Counted from the stretch's first letter, positions 7,687-16,041 are shown. The stretch is DNA of 64,000 bases from Streptomyces sp. AV19 (GCF_015999245.1 NZ_JAEAMR010000009.1:327906-391905), one strand, 5' to 3'. The notes: a model not told the origin generated them from the letters alone. A program made the numbers and translations.

Positions 7687-9486
7687 ATGCACGCGACGCC
7701 ACGGAAGCGCCTCGCGGGACGGCTGGCCACGGCCGCCGTCCTCGCCGCCACCGCCGGTGTCCTCACCGCCGCTCCCGCCGGGGCGGCGATCTTCCACCAC
7801 GGCAACCGGACGGTCGACGTCCAGCTGCTGTCCTTCAACGACCTGCACGGCAACCTGGAGGCCCCGCAGGGCTCCTCCGGCACCGTCACCGAGGACCAGC
7901 CGGACGGGACGAAGAAGGTCATACCCGCCGGCGGCATGGAGTACCTGGCCAGCGCGCTGCGCTCGGCCCGCGCGGGGCACGAGTACTCGATCACCGCCGC
8001 GGCCGGCGACATGGTCGGCGCCAGCCCGCTGATGTCCGGCCTCTTCCACGACGAGCCGACCATCGAGGCGCTCAACAAGCTGAAGCTGGACGCCACTTCG
8101 GTCGGCAACCACGAGTTCGACGAGGGCAAGGCGGAGCTGCAGCGGATGCAGCGCGGCGGCTGCCACCCGAAGGACGGCTGCTTCGAGAAGCGCAAGAAGT
8201 TCCGCGGCGCCGACTTCTCCTACCTCGCGGCCAACGTCACCGAGGAGAAGACCGGCAAGCAGATCCTCAAGCCCTACACGATCTGGCGCCACAAGGGCGT
8301 CAAGGTCGGCATCATCGGGCTGACGCTCGAGGGCACGCCGGACGTCGTCACCGCCCAGGGCGTCAAGGGCCTGAAGTTCGCCGACGAGGTCGCCACGATC
8401 AACAAGTACGCGAACGAGCTGGACCGCAAGGGCGTCAAGGCCATCGTCACCCTCGTCCACGAGGGCGGCATGCCCGCCTCCGGTTCGTACAACTACGACT
8501 GCGACACCCCGGGTGCGGGCGCCGGCATCTCCGGCCCGATCGTCGACATCGCCAAGAAGGTCACGCCCAAGGTGGACGCCCTCATCACGGGCCACACGCA
8601 CCAGGCGTACAACTGCACCATCCCGGACCCGGCCGGCAACCCGCGCACGGTGACCTCCGCGTCCTCCTTCGGCCGCCTGTACACGGACACCACGCTCAAG
8701 TACGACCGCCGCACCAAGGATTTCGTCCGCACGCCGGTCCAGCACGCGCGGGCCGCGAACCACGTCGTGGACCACGACCGGCCGAAGGCGGCCGACATGA
8801 CCGCCCTCATCGACCGCTGGAAGAAGCTGGCCGCCCCGGTCGCCAACCGCGCCGTCGGCTACATCTCCGCCGACATCAACGGCCGCGGCTCCGAGGCGTA
8901 CGAGAAGCCGCTCGGCGACGTCATCGCCGACGCCCAGCTGGAGGCCCACGCCCCCGCCGACAAGGGCGGTGCCCAGATCGCCTTCATGAACGCCGGCGGC
9001 GTCCGCTCCGACCTCGCCTTCAAGGCGTCGGGCGACGAGGGCGACGGCGTCGTCACCTACGGCGAGGCGTTCACCGTCCAGCCGTTCACCAACATGACGC
9101 AGGTCGCCGACCTCACCGGCGCGCAGGTCATCTCCGTCCTGCAGCAGCAGGTCAGCGGCGCGGTCAACGGCTCGCAGCCGAAGATCCTGCAGATCAGCAA
9201 GGGCCTGACGTACACGCTGGACATGAAGAAGACCGGCGCCGACCGTCTCGTGGTTTCGTCGGTCAAGCTCAACGGCGAGGCGATCGACCCGGCGAAGACG
9301 TACCGCGTCGCGGCGAACGAGTTCCTGATGGGCGGCGGCGACGGCTTCCCGGCCTTCAAGGAGGCCAAGAACAAGCTCAACGGCGTCTCCGACCTGGACG
9401 CCTTCCTGTCGTACCTGGGCGCGCACTCGTCGAAGTCCGCGCCGCTGGACCCGCCGAAGGCGGAGCGCATCACGATCGTGAAGTAA
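7687..9486 (+). CDS. Secreted bifunctional metallophosphatase/5'-nucleotidase
   Basis: A 599-residue secreted phosphoesterase. A signal peptide (residues 1-34, ending near APAGAA) precedes a calcineurin-like metallophosphatase domain with LLSFNDLHGN, AAAGDMVGASP, SVGNHEFDEG and ITGHTHQAYNC. The C-terminal 5'-nucleotidase domain has IAFMNAGGVRSDL and FLMGGGDGFPAF. It would release nucleosides and phosphate from extracellular nucleotides, which suits the phosphate theme of the window. A hairpin terminator follows. No lipobox or cell-wall anchor is seen. Confidence 0.95.
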   Translation: MHATPRKRLAGRLATAAVLAATAGVLTAAPAGAAIFHHGNRTVDVQLLSFNDLHGNLEAPQGSSGTVTEDQPDGTKKVIPAGGMEYLASALRSARAGHEYSITAAAGDMVGASPLMSGLFHDEPTIEALNKLKLDATSVGNHEFDEGKAELQRMQRGGCHPKDGCFEKRKKFRGADFSYLAANVTEEKTGKQILKPYTIWRHKGVKVGIIGLTLEGTPDVVTAQGVKGLKFADEVATINKYANELDRKGVKAIVTLVHEGGMPASGSYNYDCDTPGAGAGISGPIVDIAKKVTPKVDALITGHTHQAYNCTIPDPAGNPRTVTSASSFGRLYTDTTLKYDRRTKDFVRTPVQHARAANHVVDHDRPKAADMTALIDRWKKLAAPVANRAVGYISADINGRGSEAYEKPLGDVIADAQLEAHAPADKGGAQIAFMNAGGVRSDLAFKASGDEGDGVVTYGEAFTVQPFTNMTQVADLTGAQVISVLQQQVSGAVNGSQPKILQISKGLTYTLDMKKTGADRLVVSSVKLNGEAIDPAKTYRVAANEFLMGGGDGFPAFKEAKNKLNGVSDLDAFLSYLGAHSSKSAPLDPPKAERITIVK

Positions 9487-9507
9487 CCGGCTTTCCGGCT
9501 TTCCCTC

Positions 9508-9547
9508 CGCGGGCCCGCACTCGTTCTCGAACGGGTGCGGGCCCGCG
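9508..9547 (+). terminator. Hairpin terminator after the nucleotidase
   Basis: Perfect 13-bp arms at 9508-9520 and 9535-9547 (cgcgggcccgcac / gtgcgggcccgcg) enclose a 14-nt loop that can pair further. The hairpin is followed by the T-rich stretch ttgtcgttt. It starts about 20 nt after the stop codon. Confidence 0.85.
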
Positions 9548-9555
9548 TTGTCGTT

Positions 9556-9825
9556 TCAAGCGCCGCCGTCCACGGCGACGGTGACGACGACCCCTCCGCC
9601 GCGCATCCCGACGCCGACCGTCAACTCACCTTCCCTGCCCGCCTGTACGAGGTCGTCCACCATCCCCGCCACGCACAGCCGCGCGTCGTTGATCAGCGCG
9701 ACCCGCCCGAGGACGATGAGCACCGCCGCGACGAACTCGCTCGCGACACCTGCGGAGGCGGGCTCGGCGGGGGCCAGTATGCGGTACGCGGGGGTGGCTG
9801 TGGCTGTAACTGTGGCTGTACTCAT
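9556..9825 (-). CDS. Truncated anti-sigma-kinase-like (HATPase) protein
   Basis: An 89-residue protein starting at ATG 9825 behind a good AGGAGG site. Its N-terminal half (YRILAPAEPASAGVASEFVA) resembles the first helices of the RsbW-like ATP-binding proteins that sit beside XRE/DUF397 genes in Streptomyces. The N-box region reads GMVDDLVQAG, so the Mg-binding Asn is lost. The protein ends in VAVDGGA, before the G1 and G2 boxes, so ATP binding looks impossible. It is divergent from the XRE gene, as full-length kinases usually are. It is either an eroding gene or a non-catalytic binding module. Confidence 0.6.
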   Translation of the reverse strand: MSTATVTATATPAYRILAPAEPASAGVASEFVAAVLIVLGRVALINDARLCVAGMVDDLVQAGREGELTVGVGMRGGGVVVTVAVDGGA

Positions 9826-9979
9826 GAGGTGCCTCCTGAACTCCAACCGGCCCATGGCTCCAGGACAATAGGGCACCCCGTAGAACCTCTACTACCCAAA
9901 CCGGCAAACCCCTCTGCCAAACCTGTCGGCCGGGGGCGCACATGGCAGCATGGGGGCGACCTTGGGGAGGAACGAGACC

Positions 9980-10831
9980 GTGCCACCGAGAACAGCACCG
10001 ACCGCCCGCCAGCAGCGCCTGGGCGCGGAGTTGCGCAAGATGCGCGAGCGAGCGGGCATGAACGCCCCACAGGCAGCCGACCAGTTGGGGACCAACCGCA
10101 CCGGGATCAGCAATATCGAGGCCGGACGATTCGGGGTCAGCGCGGAACGGGTGCGATCGCTCGCGCGCATTTACGAGTGCGCGGATCAGGCGTACGTCGA
10201 CGCCCTGGCCGCCATGGCGGAGGAGCGGGGGAAGGGGTGGTGGGAGGAGTATCGGGGGACCATCACCAGGGGCGCGCTCGATCTGGCCGAGCTCGAACAC
10301 CACGCCCGCAGCCTGCGTTCCGTGCAAATCATGCATATGCCGGGGTTGCTCCAGACCGAGGACTACGCGAAGGCCGTCCTCTCGACGGCGGCACCCGCGC
10401 CCTCACCCGTGGAACTGCGCCGCAGGCTTTCGTTCCGGATGAGGCGCCGCGACGTCCTCGACAAGAAGGATGGCCTGACCTGCATGTTCCTCATCCATGA
10501 GGCGGCCATGCGCATGGAGTTCGGCGGCCCGAAGGTGACCCGGCACCAACTGGAATACGTACTGGAAGCTTCGGAACGGAGCAACATCACCGTACGCGCC
10601 GTCCCGTTCTCGGCCGGCGGGTTCCCCAACGCGGGAACGTCCACGAAGTACGCGGCGGGGCCCGTTCCCCAACTGGACACCATTCACCTCGACGTGGCGA
10701 ACGGCAATGCTCTACTGGATACGGAAACGCATCTGGCGAACCACAGGTTCATCCTGGACCACACGGAAAAGCTTTCCCTTGACCCCAAGGCCACGCGTGA
10801 CTTCCTGCGCGCCATCGCTCAAGAACTGTGA
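9980..10831 (+). CDS. XRE-family regulator with DUF5753 (WhiJ-like)
   Basis: A 283-residue DNA-binding protein. Residues about 8-65 form an XRE helix-turn-helix (LGAELRKMRERAGMNAPQAA, then GISNIEAGRFGVS). The rest is a DUF5753 domain with the usual MHMPGLLQTEDYA and FRMRRRDVLD landmarks. The GTG at 9980 was preferred over the in-frame ATG at 9950 because ggggagg lies 9 nt upstream of it. It is followed 9 bp later by its DUF397 partner and is divergent from a kinase-like fragment, the standard WhiJ-type arrangement affecting development and antibiotic production. Confidence 0.9.
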   Translation: MPPRTAPTARQQRLGAELRKMRERAGMNAPQAADQLGTNRTGISNIEAGRFGVSAERVRSLARIYECADQAYVDALAAMAEERGKGWWEEYRGTITRGALDLAELEHHARSLRSVQIMHMPGLLQTEDYAKAVLSTAAPAPSPVELRRRLSFRMRRRDVLDKKDGLTCMFLIHEAAMRMEFGGPKVTRHQLEYVLEASERSNITVRAVPFSAGGFPNAGTSTKYAAGPVPQLDTIHLDVANGNALLDTETHLANHRFILDHTEKLSLDPKATRDFLRAIAQEL

Positions 10832-10840
10832 AGGCTACAC

Positions 10841-11032
10841 ATGTCGGATATCAGGTGGCAAAAGTCTTCGTTTTCCACCGACTCGGTGGATTGCATAGAA
10901 CTCGCCCACCCGGGCATACACATCCTCCTGCGCGAGAGCGACGAGCCCGGGGTCGCGGTCCGCACCACCCCGGAGAGACTGCGGCCCCTCCTCCTGGGCG
11001 TCAAGGCGGGGACGCTCGATCACCCGATGTAG
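10841..11032 (+). CDS. DUF397 protein
   Basis: A 63-residue DUF397 protein, with the diagnostic WQKSSFSTDSVDCIELA at the N-terminus and a C-terminal basic/hydrophobic helix. The start has GAAGG upstream in the last codons of the XRE gene. DUF397 proteins (BldB/WhiJ-partner class) pair with the adjacent XRE-DUF5753 protein and modulate it. Nine bases separate the genes, so they are co-transcribed. Confidence 0.88.
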   Translation: MSDIRWQKSSFSTDSVDCIELAHPGIHILLRESDEPGVAVRTTPERLRPLLLGVKAGTLDHPM

Positions 11033-11164
11033 CGGAATGCGCGATGCGTCGCACTCGTTCGACGTAGAACGCTTGCGACTCCACTGTGGGCGGCGCTACG
11101 TTGCCGCCACTCGGCAACCCCGCCTGCCCACACGGCACTTCACCGCAAGGGAGCCCGCTGCCCC

Positions 11165-11659
11165 ATGACGGATCACACCCCACCCCGACGCCTCATCGGC
11201 CAGATGCTCCTCACCAACGAACTCGGCCATCCGCTCCTCGTGACCTCCGGCGCCACCGGCCGCCGCCAACTCCCCGGCGGCACCGCCCTCCGCCGCGAAA
11301 CCGCCCTCTGGACAGCCGCCTACCACGTACGCCGCCAGCTCGGCATCCACAGGGACCCGGGCCCCGTCCTCACCATCGACCACACGGACCCCGAGCCGTC
11401 GTCGCCCGGGGACGCGGAATCCCTCACGGTCGTCGTCCACGGCGGCTCTCTGCGCACCGCGCAGACCGCGTGCATCACGCTCCCCCAGGGCGGCGACACG
11501 GAGATCCTGGCCTGGGGCTTCGTGGACCCGGCCCGCTGGCCGGACAGTGTGGACGCGCAGCAACAGCGCTGCATCGAGGCGGCATTGACGGCCCTCGACA
11601 CCGGCTGCCCCTACCTCCGCAACGGCCGCCGTCTCTCGTCCTACGCCGTCACCGCCTGA
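11165..11659 (+). CDS. NUDIX-fold protein, catalytic residues lost
   Basis: A 164-residue protein with a NUDIX-like pattern: LPGG at about residue 39 and the leading G-x5-E of the box are kept. Where REUxEExGU is expected it reads YHVRRQLGI, so the metal-binding glutamates are gone. A strong site (caaggga) precedes the ATG. It is probably a pseudoenzyme or binding protein. Its C-terminal part (AWGFVDPARWP, then AALTALDTGCPYL) is repeated as a degraded copy near 13.8 kb. The 3' end overlaps the convergent hypothetical gene by 11 bp. Confidence 0.7.
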   Translation: MTDHTPPRRLIGQMLLTNELGHPLLVTSGATGRRQLPGGTALRRETALWTAAYHVRRQLGIHRDPGPVLTIDHTDPEPSSPGDAESLTVVVHGGSLRTAQTACITLPQGGDTEILAWGFVDPARWPDSVDAQQQRCIEAALTALDTGCPYLRNGRRLSSYAVTA

Positions 11660-12149
11660 CAGTGCCGACGGCGTCCGCGAGAGACAGCGACGCGCTCACC
11701 ACCACCTGTTCCGCGCACCCGGCCCCGCGCAGCGCGCCGCCCGCCTCCTCGGCCAGCCGCACGGCGACGTCCGGCGACCACTCCCTCGTACAGCAGGCGA
11801 AGCGCAGTACGCCACGCTCCCGCGCCCTGTTGAAGCCGCGCTCGCCGCGTGCACCCGCCAGGCCCGGCATGCCGGCCTCCTCGTACGTGGCTTCATGGCC
11901 CGCAATGCCGTCGAGCCGTTCCGCAACGGCGTCCCTCGCGTCCTGCAGCCTGCCGGACATCACCGGTCCGCCGACCGCAGTGACGCCCACCGCGAAGGAG
12001 GCGACCGGGTCGGCGAGGTCGAACCATTCGCGCATGGCGGCGAGTTGACCGGGCGTGTCGCCGACGAGTTCGCCGAGCGGAAGGGACGCATGCAGACCGG
12101 TGAAGCGGACGCGCCCACCCACATCCCTCGACGTCGACGGCCCGCTCAT
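11649..12149 (-). CDS. Hypothetical protein
   Basis: Not recognised. It is a 166-residue soluble protein if translation starts at ATG 12149; an upstream in-frame start at 12233 would add 28 atypical residues. Codon use is typical of the chromosome. It contains FDLADPVASFAVGVTAVGG in the middle and an Arg-rich stretch (GARGERGFNRARERG). No signal peptide or membrane segment is visible. It converges on, and slightly overlaps, the NUDIX-like gene. No function is proposed. Confidence 0.55.
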   Translation of the reverse strand: MSGPSTSRDVGGRVRFTGLHASLPLGELVGDTPGQLAAMREWFDLADPVASFAVGVTAVGGPVMSGRLQDARDAVAERLDGIAGHEATYEEAGMPGLAGARGERGFNRARERGVLRFACCTREWSPDVAVRLAEEAGGALRGAGCAEQVVVSASLSLADAVGTVRR

Positions 12150-12287
12150 CCCCTTCCGCTGAGGCGGCGCCTCAGGCGAGCGGCTGGTTTTCCGCTCCCG
12201 GGTGAACGTAGGGTGGGCCACCCCCACGAACACGGGCGGGCGGACGCCCCTTCGTCCCGCCGGGAACGACCCGGCGGAACAAGAGTC

Positions 12288-12587
12288 TCAGTTGTTCTCG
12301 TCGAAGATGTCTTCCGCCTTGGTCACCGTGAAGGCCCGGTGCCACCAGCGGTCGAAGACATCGAAGCAGTTGCAGCGCTCGATCCGCGCCCGGACCTCGG
12401 GAGGCGTGGGAACACCCCGATTCTCCAGCACGCGCAGGACCTCGCGCGCACGCACCCCGGCCCGGTGCTCCCTGCGCAATGACAGTCCGAGCACCACGAG
12501 GAAGGGATCCAGACCGCCACCGATCCAACCGTCGCGGACGCGTTGCTGCTCCTGGCTGAAAGCCGCCTCCGCGACCAGCTCGGTCAA
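12288..12587 (-). CDS. Truncated paralogue of the Rpn-like C-terminal region
   Basis: A 99-residue ORF beginning at TTG 12587, whose TTG overlaps the TGA of the upstream nuclease gene (TTGA). A strong purine-rich site (gagggggag) lies just before it. Its C-terminus (VLRVLENRGVPTPPEVRARI, then DVFDRWWHRAFTV) matches the upstream protein's C-terminus (VLGVLEMRDVSVPPEVQERV, then GVLDRWFTRAFSV). The nuclease core is absent. It is therefore either the tail of a decayed tandem duplicate or a deliberately short, translationally coupled regulatory partner. Confidence 0.55.
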   Translation of the reverse strand: MTELVAEAAFSQEQQRVRDGWIGGGLDPFLVVLGLSLRREHRAGVRAREVLRVLENRGVPTPPEVRARIERCNCFDVFDRWWHRAFTVTKAEDIFDENN

Positions 12588-13483
12588 CTCTCCCCCTCGA
12601 AGAGCTCCTCGGCGCCGACCACGCTGAAGGCCCGGGTGAACCACCTGTCCAGGACGCCCAGATCGGTGCAGCCCATGACCCGTTCCTGGACCTCCGGTGG
12701 CACGGACACGTCCCGCATCTCCAGCACGCCGAGCACACTCTTGGCCCGGCCCTCGGCCCGGCCCTTGGCCTCGCCCTCCTGCAGGGTCCTCTCGATGATC
12801 GTGCCCCGGCCGGGGAAGTAGCTGCGAACGGCCATGATCTTTTCCTCCCAGATCTCCTTCGCGGCCTGGAAGTCCGCCAGGCCGCATTCCACCAACTCGA
12901 TGAGGTACGCGTGGGCCTCCGAGTCTTCGGCGCCCAGGACACGGGCCAGCGGGTCCAGTATGTCCTCGATCACCTCGCTCCGCGCGTGAGTGATGGCGGA
13001 GAAGACCGCCATGACCGGGTCCTGAGCGATCTCCTCGGGATCAACGATCTCAGGAGTGTTTCCAGGCCCCATGACCAGCGGGTGCACGGTCAACGCGGGA
13101 TGGGCCTCGGTGCCGAGCTCAAAGGGGCCCTTGGCCCAGTCGGCAGTGGACTTGTTGCTGGAGACCACGAGGAGCAGCGCGGGACAACGGTACTTGGACT
13201 TCAAGTACGACAAGTAGTATGCCCAGCTCACCGGCTTGTCCGGATCCTTGGCACCCTGCGCCTCGATGGCGACAATCAGACGGCCGCTTCCGCCGCCCGG
13301 GGAGCGGACCCGCAGCACGGTGTCCACCCGCCGTTCGATCGGTTTGACCTCTGTGACATCGGACGTGAGCGGCTCGGGCTCCCCTGCAGGCATCGGCACG
13401 CCCAGGACGCGGAACACGGGCGCCAGCAGCTCCGGATATTTCTCGAAGATCCGGTGTGACGCCTCATGGTGTGAAGTGACCAT
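12584..13483 (-). CDS. Rpn-like PD-(D/E)XK nuclease family protein
   Basis: A 299-residue protein. Residues about 50-120 carry a PD-(D/E)XK-like pattern of the Rpn/DUF4351 type: ERRVDTVLRV, then LIVAIEAQGAKDPDKPVSWA with Glu-x-Gln in place of Glu-x-Lys. A long helical region follows, then EGEAKGRAEGRAKSVLGVLE, the Gly/Arg/Glu repeat typical of this family. Rpn proteins promote recA-independent recombination in E. coli; the function here is unknown. A TAACGT hexamer 6 nt upstream of the ATG suggests leaderless expression. A truncated paralogue follows directly. Confidence 0.72.
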   Translation of the reverse strand: MVTSHHEASHRIFEKYPELLAPVFRVLGVPMPAGEPEPLTSDVTEVKPIERRVDTVLRVRSPGGGSGRLIVAIEAQGAKDPDKPVSWAYYLSYLKSKYRCPALLLVVSSNKSTADWAKGPFELGTEAHPALTVHPLVMGPGNTPEIVDPEEIAQDPVMAVFSAITHARSEVIEDILDPLARVLGAEDSEAHAYLIELVECGLADFQAAKEIWEEKIMAVRSYFPGRGTIIERTLQEGEAKGRAEGRAKSVLGVLEMRDVSVPPEVQERVMGCTDLGVLDRWFTRAFSVVGAEELFEGES

Positions 13484-13489
13484 GGGCTG

Positions 13490-13495
13490 ACGTTA
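13490..13495 (-). promoter_or_regulatory. -10 hexamer of the Rpn-like gene (leaderless)
   Basis: TAACGT on the minus strand ends 6 nt before the ATG at 13483. No -35 consensus was seen. Confidence 0.45.
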
Positions 13496-13574
13496 TGGCC
13501 GCGAACGGGCACACGCCCGGCGGTCGATCGACGACCACTCGTTCGAGCGGGTCGCTCGTACGTGCGTTAGAAAC

Positions 13575-13715
13575 GGCGGGGGTGTGCAGTGTGAACCACA
13601 TCCACTTCATGGTGCGGCGGAGTTCGCCTTTCCAGGCGGCCTCCACCCCATGGGTGGTGGCCAGTTGGCGTACGAGGGCGAGCCAGCGTCCGTACTCCTC
13701 GCCGCACTGCACCAC
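13575..13715 (-). pseudogene. Coding-like gene fragment
   Basis: On the minus strand about 45 codons show strong third-position GC and a protein-like sequence (GEEYGRWLALVRQLATTHG, then WKGELRRTMKWMWFTLHTP). Codon quality then collapses toward the Rpn-like gene. There is no plausible full-length gene, and the product family was not recognised. It looks like the remnant of a lost gene. Confidence 0.3.
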
Positions 13716-13717
13716 GC

Positions 13718-13935
13718 GCGGAACCGGCCACCGGCGGCACCCTGGGCACCGCCCGGACACGGTTCGTCACGCTCCCCGGGTCGCCTGTGGCGAGTCCGTG
13801 ATCACCTGGGGATTCATCGATCCCGGCGACTGGCCGGAGGGCGTGGACGAACGCCAACGCCGCCGCCTCGACGCCGCGTTGGCGGCACTGCGCATCGGAT
13901 GCTCGTACCTCTGCGACAGCCGCCCCGCGTGTCCC
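13718..13935 (+). pseudogene. Degraded second copy of the NUDIX-like gene (3' part)
   Basis: Two reading frames together match the C-terminal half of the protein at 11165-11659. GGTLGTARTRFVTLPG (near 13733-13780) parallels GGSLRTAQTACITLPQG. After a frame change near 13780-13790, ESVITWGFIDPGDWPEGVDE and AALAALRIGCSYL parallel the intact gene's DPARWP and AALTALDTGCPYL segments. The 5' half and a proper stop are missing. It abuts the convergent histidine kinase gene. Confidence 0.7.
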
Positions 13936-13936
13936 T

Positions 13937-15322
13937 TCACAGCGCCGGCGGCTCCACCGGCGCCCCCGGCAGCCGGAGCACGGCCACCGTTCCGCCGCCC
14001 TCCGCCGGGCGCAGGGCGACCTCGCCGCCCGCGCGGCGGACCGTGCGGGCCACGATCGACAGGCCCAGCCCACTGCCCGGCAGGCTGCGCGCGGACGGCG
14101 AGCGCCAGAACCGGTCGAAGACGTGCGGGAGTTCGTCCGCCGGGATGCCCTGTCCGTGGTCGCGCACGGTGAGTTCGCCCGCGGCCAGACGTACCTCCAC
14201 CTCGCCCCCCGGCGGGCTGAACTTGACCGCGTTGTCGAGGAGGTTGACCACCGCCCGTTCCAGGGCGGGCGCCTCGGCCCGGACGTACCACGGCTCCAGG
14301 GACGACGTGACGGTCAGGCCCGTCGCGCGCAGGCGGGCCCGTTCCAGGGCGCGTTCGACCGTCTCGTGCAGGCCGATGACCGAAAGCGGCGCGGTGCCGG
14401 GGGCCGCGTCCGGACGGGACAGCTCCTGCAGGTCGCCGATCAGGTCCGCCAGCTCCGTCATCTGCGCCTTGACGCTGGCGAGCAGCGCCTTGCGGTCGTC
14501 CGGCGGGATCGCCCGGCCGGACTCCTCGCTGCGCACGAGCAGGTCGATGTTGGTGCGCAAGGAGGTGAGCGGGGTGCGCAGCTCGTGCCCGGCGTCGGCG
14601 ATGAGCTGCTGCTGGCGGTCGCGGGAGGAGGCCAGCGCCGCCGTCATGGAGTTGAACGAGCGGGAGAGGCGGGCGATTTCGTCCTCCCCTTCGGCGGGGA
14701 TGCGCACGGCCAGGTCCTCGGTGCGGGCGATGTGCTCGGCGGCGTCGGTGAGCTGGTCGACCGGGCGCAGCGCGGCGCGGGCGACGACCAGGCCGATGGC
14801 GGCCGCGCCGAGGACGCCGACGCCGGCGGTGATGACGAGGACGAGGGCCAGCGCGTTCATCGGCTTGTCGATGTCGTTCGTCGGCTGGGCGATCATCACG
14901 GCGGTGGAGCCCGGCCCCGGGCTGGTGGCGACGCGCATCTCCTTGCCGTCCTTGGTGCGCGCGTCGTGCAGCGCGTCGGGCAGCTGCCCGTCGGCGACGG
15001 CGAGGTCGTCCACCGTGACGCGGATCGGCGACTTCCCGACCTGGGTGCAGGCCACGCCGTCCGAGGTGACGACCTGGATCGTGTACGGGGTCGGGTACCG
15101 CAGCTCGCCGTTCACCTGGGCGCCGCAGGTGCGCAGCAGCTGGCTCACGGTGTCGTCGCCGACCCGCTGGCTGGTGAGCGAGACGTCCCGCTGCTGTTCG
15201 AGCTGCTGCTTGGTGAGTATCCAGCAGGCGCCCGCCGCCACGGCGACGGCGACGGCGACGGCCGCGGCCGTCAGCAGGGCGAGCCGGGAGCGCAGCGGCA
15301 GCCGGCGGAGTCGCTCGATCAT
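13937..15322 (-). CDS. Sensor histidine kinase (MprB-like)
   Basis: A 461-residue sensor kinase. A transmembrane segment at about residues 14-36 is followed by an extracytoplasmic region of about 130 residues containing two cysteines, then a second membrane helix (LALVLVITAGVGVLGAAAIG). HAMP, HisKA (DAGHELRTPLTSLRTNID) and HATPase domains follow, with NLLDNAVKFS, DHGQGI and GSGLGLSI. The ATG overlaps the regulator's stop (ATGA). With the downstream-facing RR and the HtrA-like protease next door, the set mirrors mycobacterial mprA-mprB-pepD, an envelope-stress system. Confidence 0.93.
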   Translation of the reverse strand: MIERLRRLPLRSRLALLTAAAVAVAVAVAAGACWILTKQQLEQQRDVSLTSQRVGDDTVSQLLRTCGAQVNGELRYPTPYTIQVVTSDGVACTQVGKSPIRVTVDDLAVADGQLPDALHDARTKDGKEMRVATSPGPGSTAVMIAQPTNDIDKPMNALALVLVITAGVGVLGAAAIGLVVARAALRPVDQLTDAAEHIARTEDLAVRIPAEGEDEIARLSRSFNSMTAALASSRDRQQQLIADAGHELRTPLTSLRTNIDLLVRSEESGRAIPPDDRKALLASVKAQMTELADLIGDLQELSRPDAAPGTAPLSVIGLHETVERALERARLRATGLTVTSSLEPWYVRAEAPALERAVVNLLDNAVKFSPPGGEVEVRLAAGELTVRDHGQGIPADELPHVFDRFWRSPSARSLPGSGLGLSIVARTVRRAGGEVALRPAEGGGTVAVLRLPGAPVEPPAL

Positions 15323-16041
15323 TCGGCGCCGTCCGCCCGGAGGACGTAGCCGACGCCGCGCACGGTGTGCACCAGCCGCGGCTCTCCCCCGGCCTCGGTC
15401 TTGCGGCGCAGGTACATCACGTACACGTCCAGGGAGTTGGAGGACGGCTCGAAGTCGAAGCCCCACACGTGCTTGAGGATCTGCTCGCGGGTGAGCACCT
15501 GCCGGGGGTGGTGGAGGAAGAGTTCGAGGAGGGTGAACTCGGTGCGGGTGAGCTCGACCTTGCGCTCGCCCCGGGTGACCTCCCGGGTGGCGAGGTCCAT
15601 CCGCAGGTCGGCGAAGGACAGGGCGGGCGACTCCTCGACGGGCGCCGCGGGCGCGGCGTAGGAGCTGCGGCGCAGCAGGGCGCGGATGCGGGCGAGGAGC
15701 TCGTCCAGCTCGAACGGCTTGACCAGGTAGTCGTCCGCGCCGGCGTCGAGGCCGGTGACCCGGTCGCCGACGGTGTCGCGGGCGGTCAGCATGAGGATGG
15801 GGGTGGTGACGCCGGAGGCGCGCAGCCGGCGGGCGGCGGTGAGGCCGTCCATGCGGGGCATCAGCACGTCGAGGACGATCAGTTCGGGCCCGTACGCCGC
15901 CGTCTTCTCGACCGCGTCCAGGCCGTCCACGGCCAGCTCCGTGTCGTAGCCCTCGAAGGCCAGGCTGCGGCGGAGCGCCTCGCGGACGGCGGGTTCGTCG
16001 TCCACGACCAGGATGCGGGCGGCGGGCTCGGCGGGGCTCAT
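15319..16041 (-). CDS. OmpR-family response regulator (MprA-like)
   Basis: A 240-residue response regulator. The receiver has VVDDE, the phospho-acceptor in LIVLDVLMPRMDG, T in LTARD and K in YLVKPF. The C-terminal winged helix shows LTRTEFTLLELFLHHPRQVL and ends VRGVGYVLR. It is co-translated with the kinase (4-nt overlap). The divergent-phase repeats upstream of the htrA-like gene at 17208-17247 are a candidate target. Its own start lies 51 bp after the protease stop, so protease, regulator and kinase may share one transcript. Confidence 0.94.
   Translation of the reverse strand: MSPAEPAARILVVDDEPAVREALRRSLAFEGYDTELAVDGLDAVEKTAAYGPELIVLDVLMPRMDGLTAARRLRASGVTTPILMLTARDTVGDRVTGLDAGADDYLVKPFELDELLARIRALLRRSSYAAPAAPVEESPALSFADLRMDLATREVTRGERKVELTRTEFTLLELFLHHPRQVLTREQILKHVWGFDFEPSSNSLDVYVMYLRRKTEAGGEPRLVHTVRGVGYVLRADGAE

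Noticed and set aside
7615..9426. 603-codon minus-strand frame opposite the nucleotidase
   Set aside because: Gly/Val/Asp/Leu-rich mirror of the real gene with no recognisable domain.
12288..13483. Rpn-like gene considered as a transposase or mobile element
   Set aside because: No terminal inverted repeats or target duplication are visible; Rpn proteins are nucleases related to, but not acting as, transposases here.
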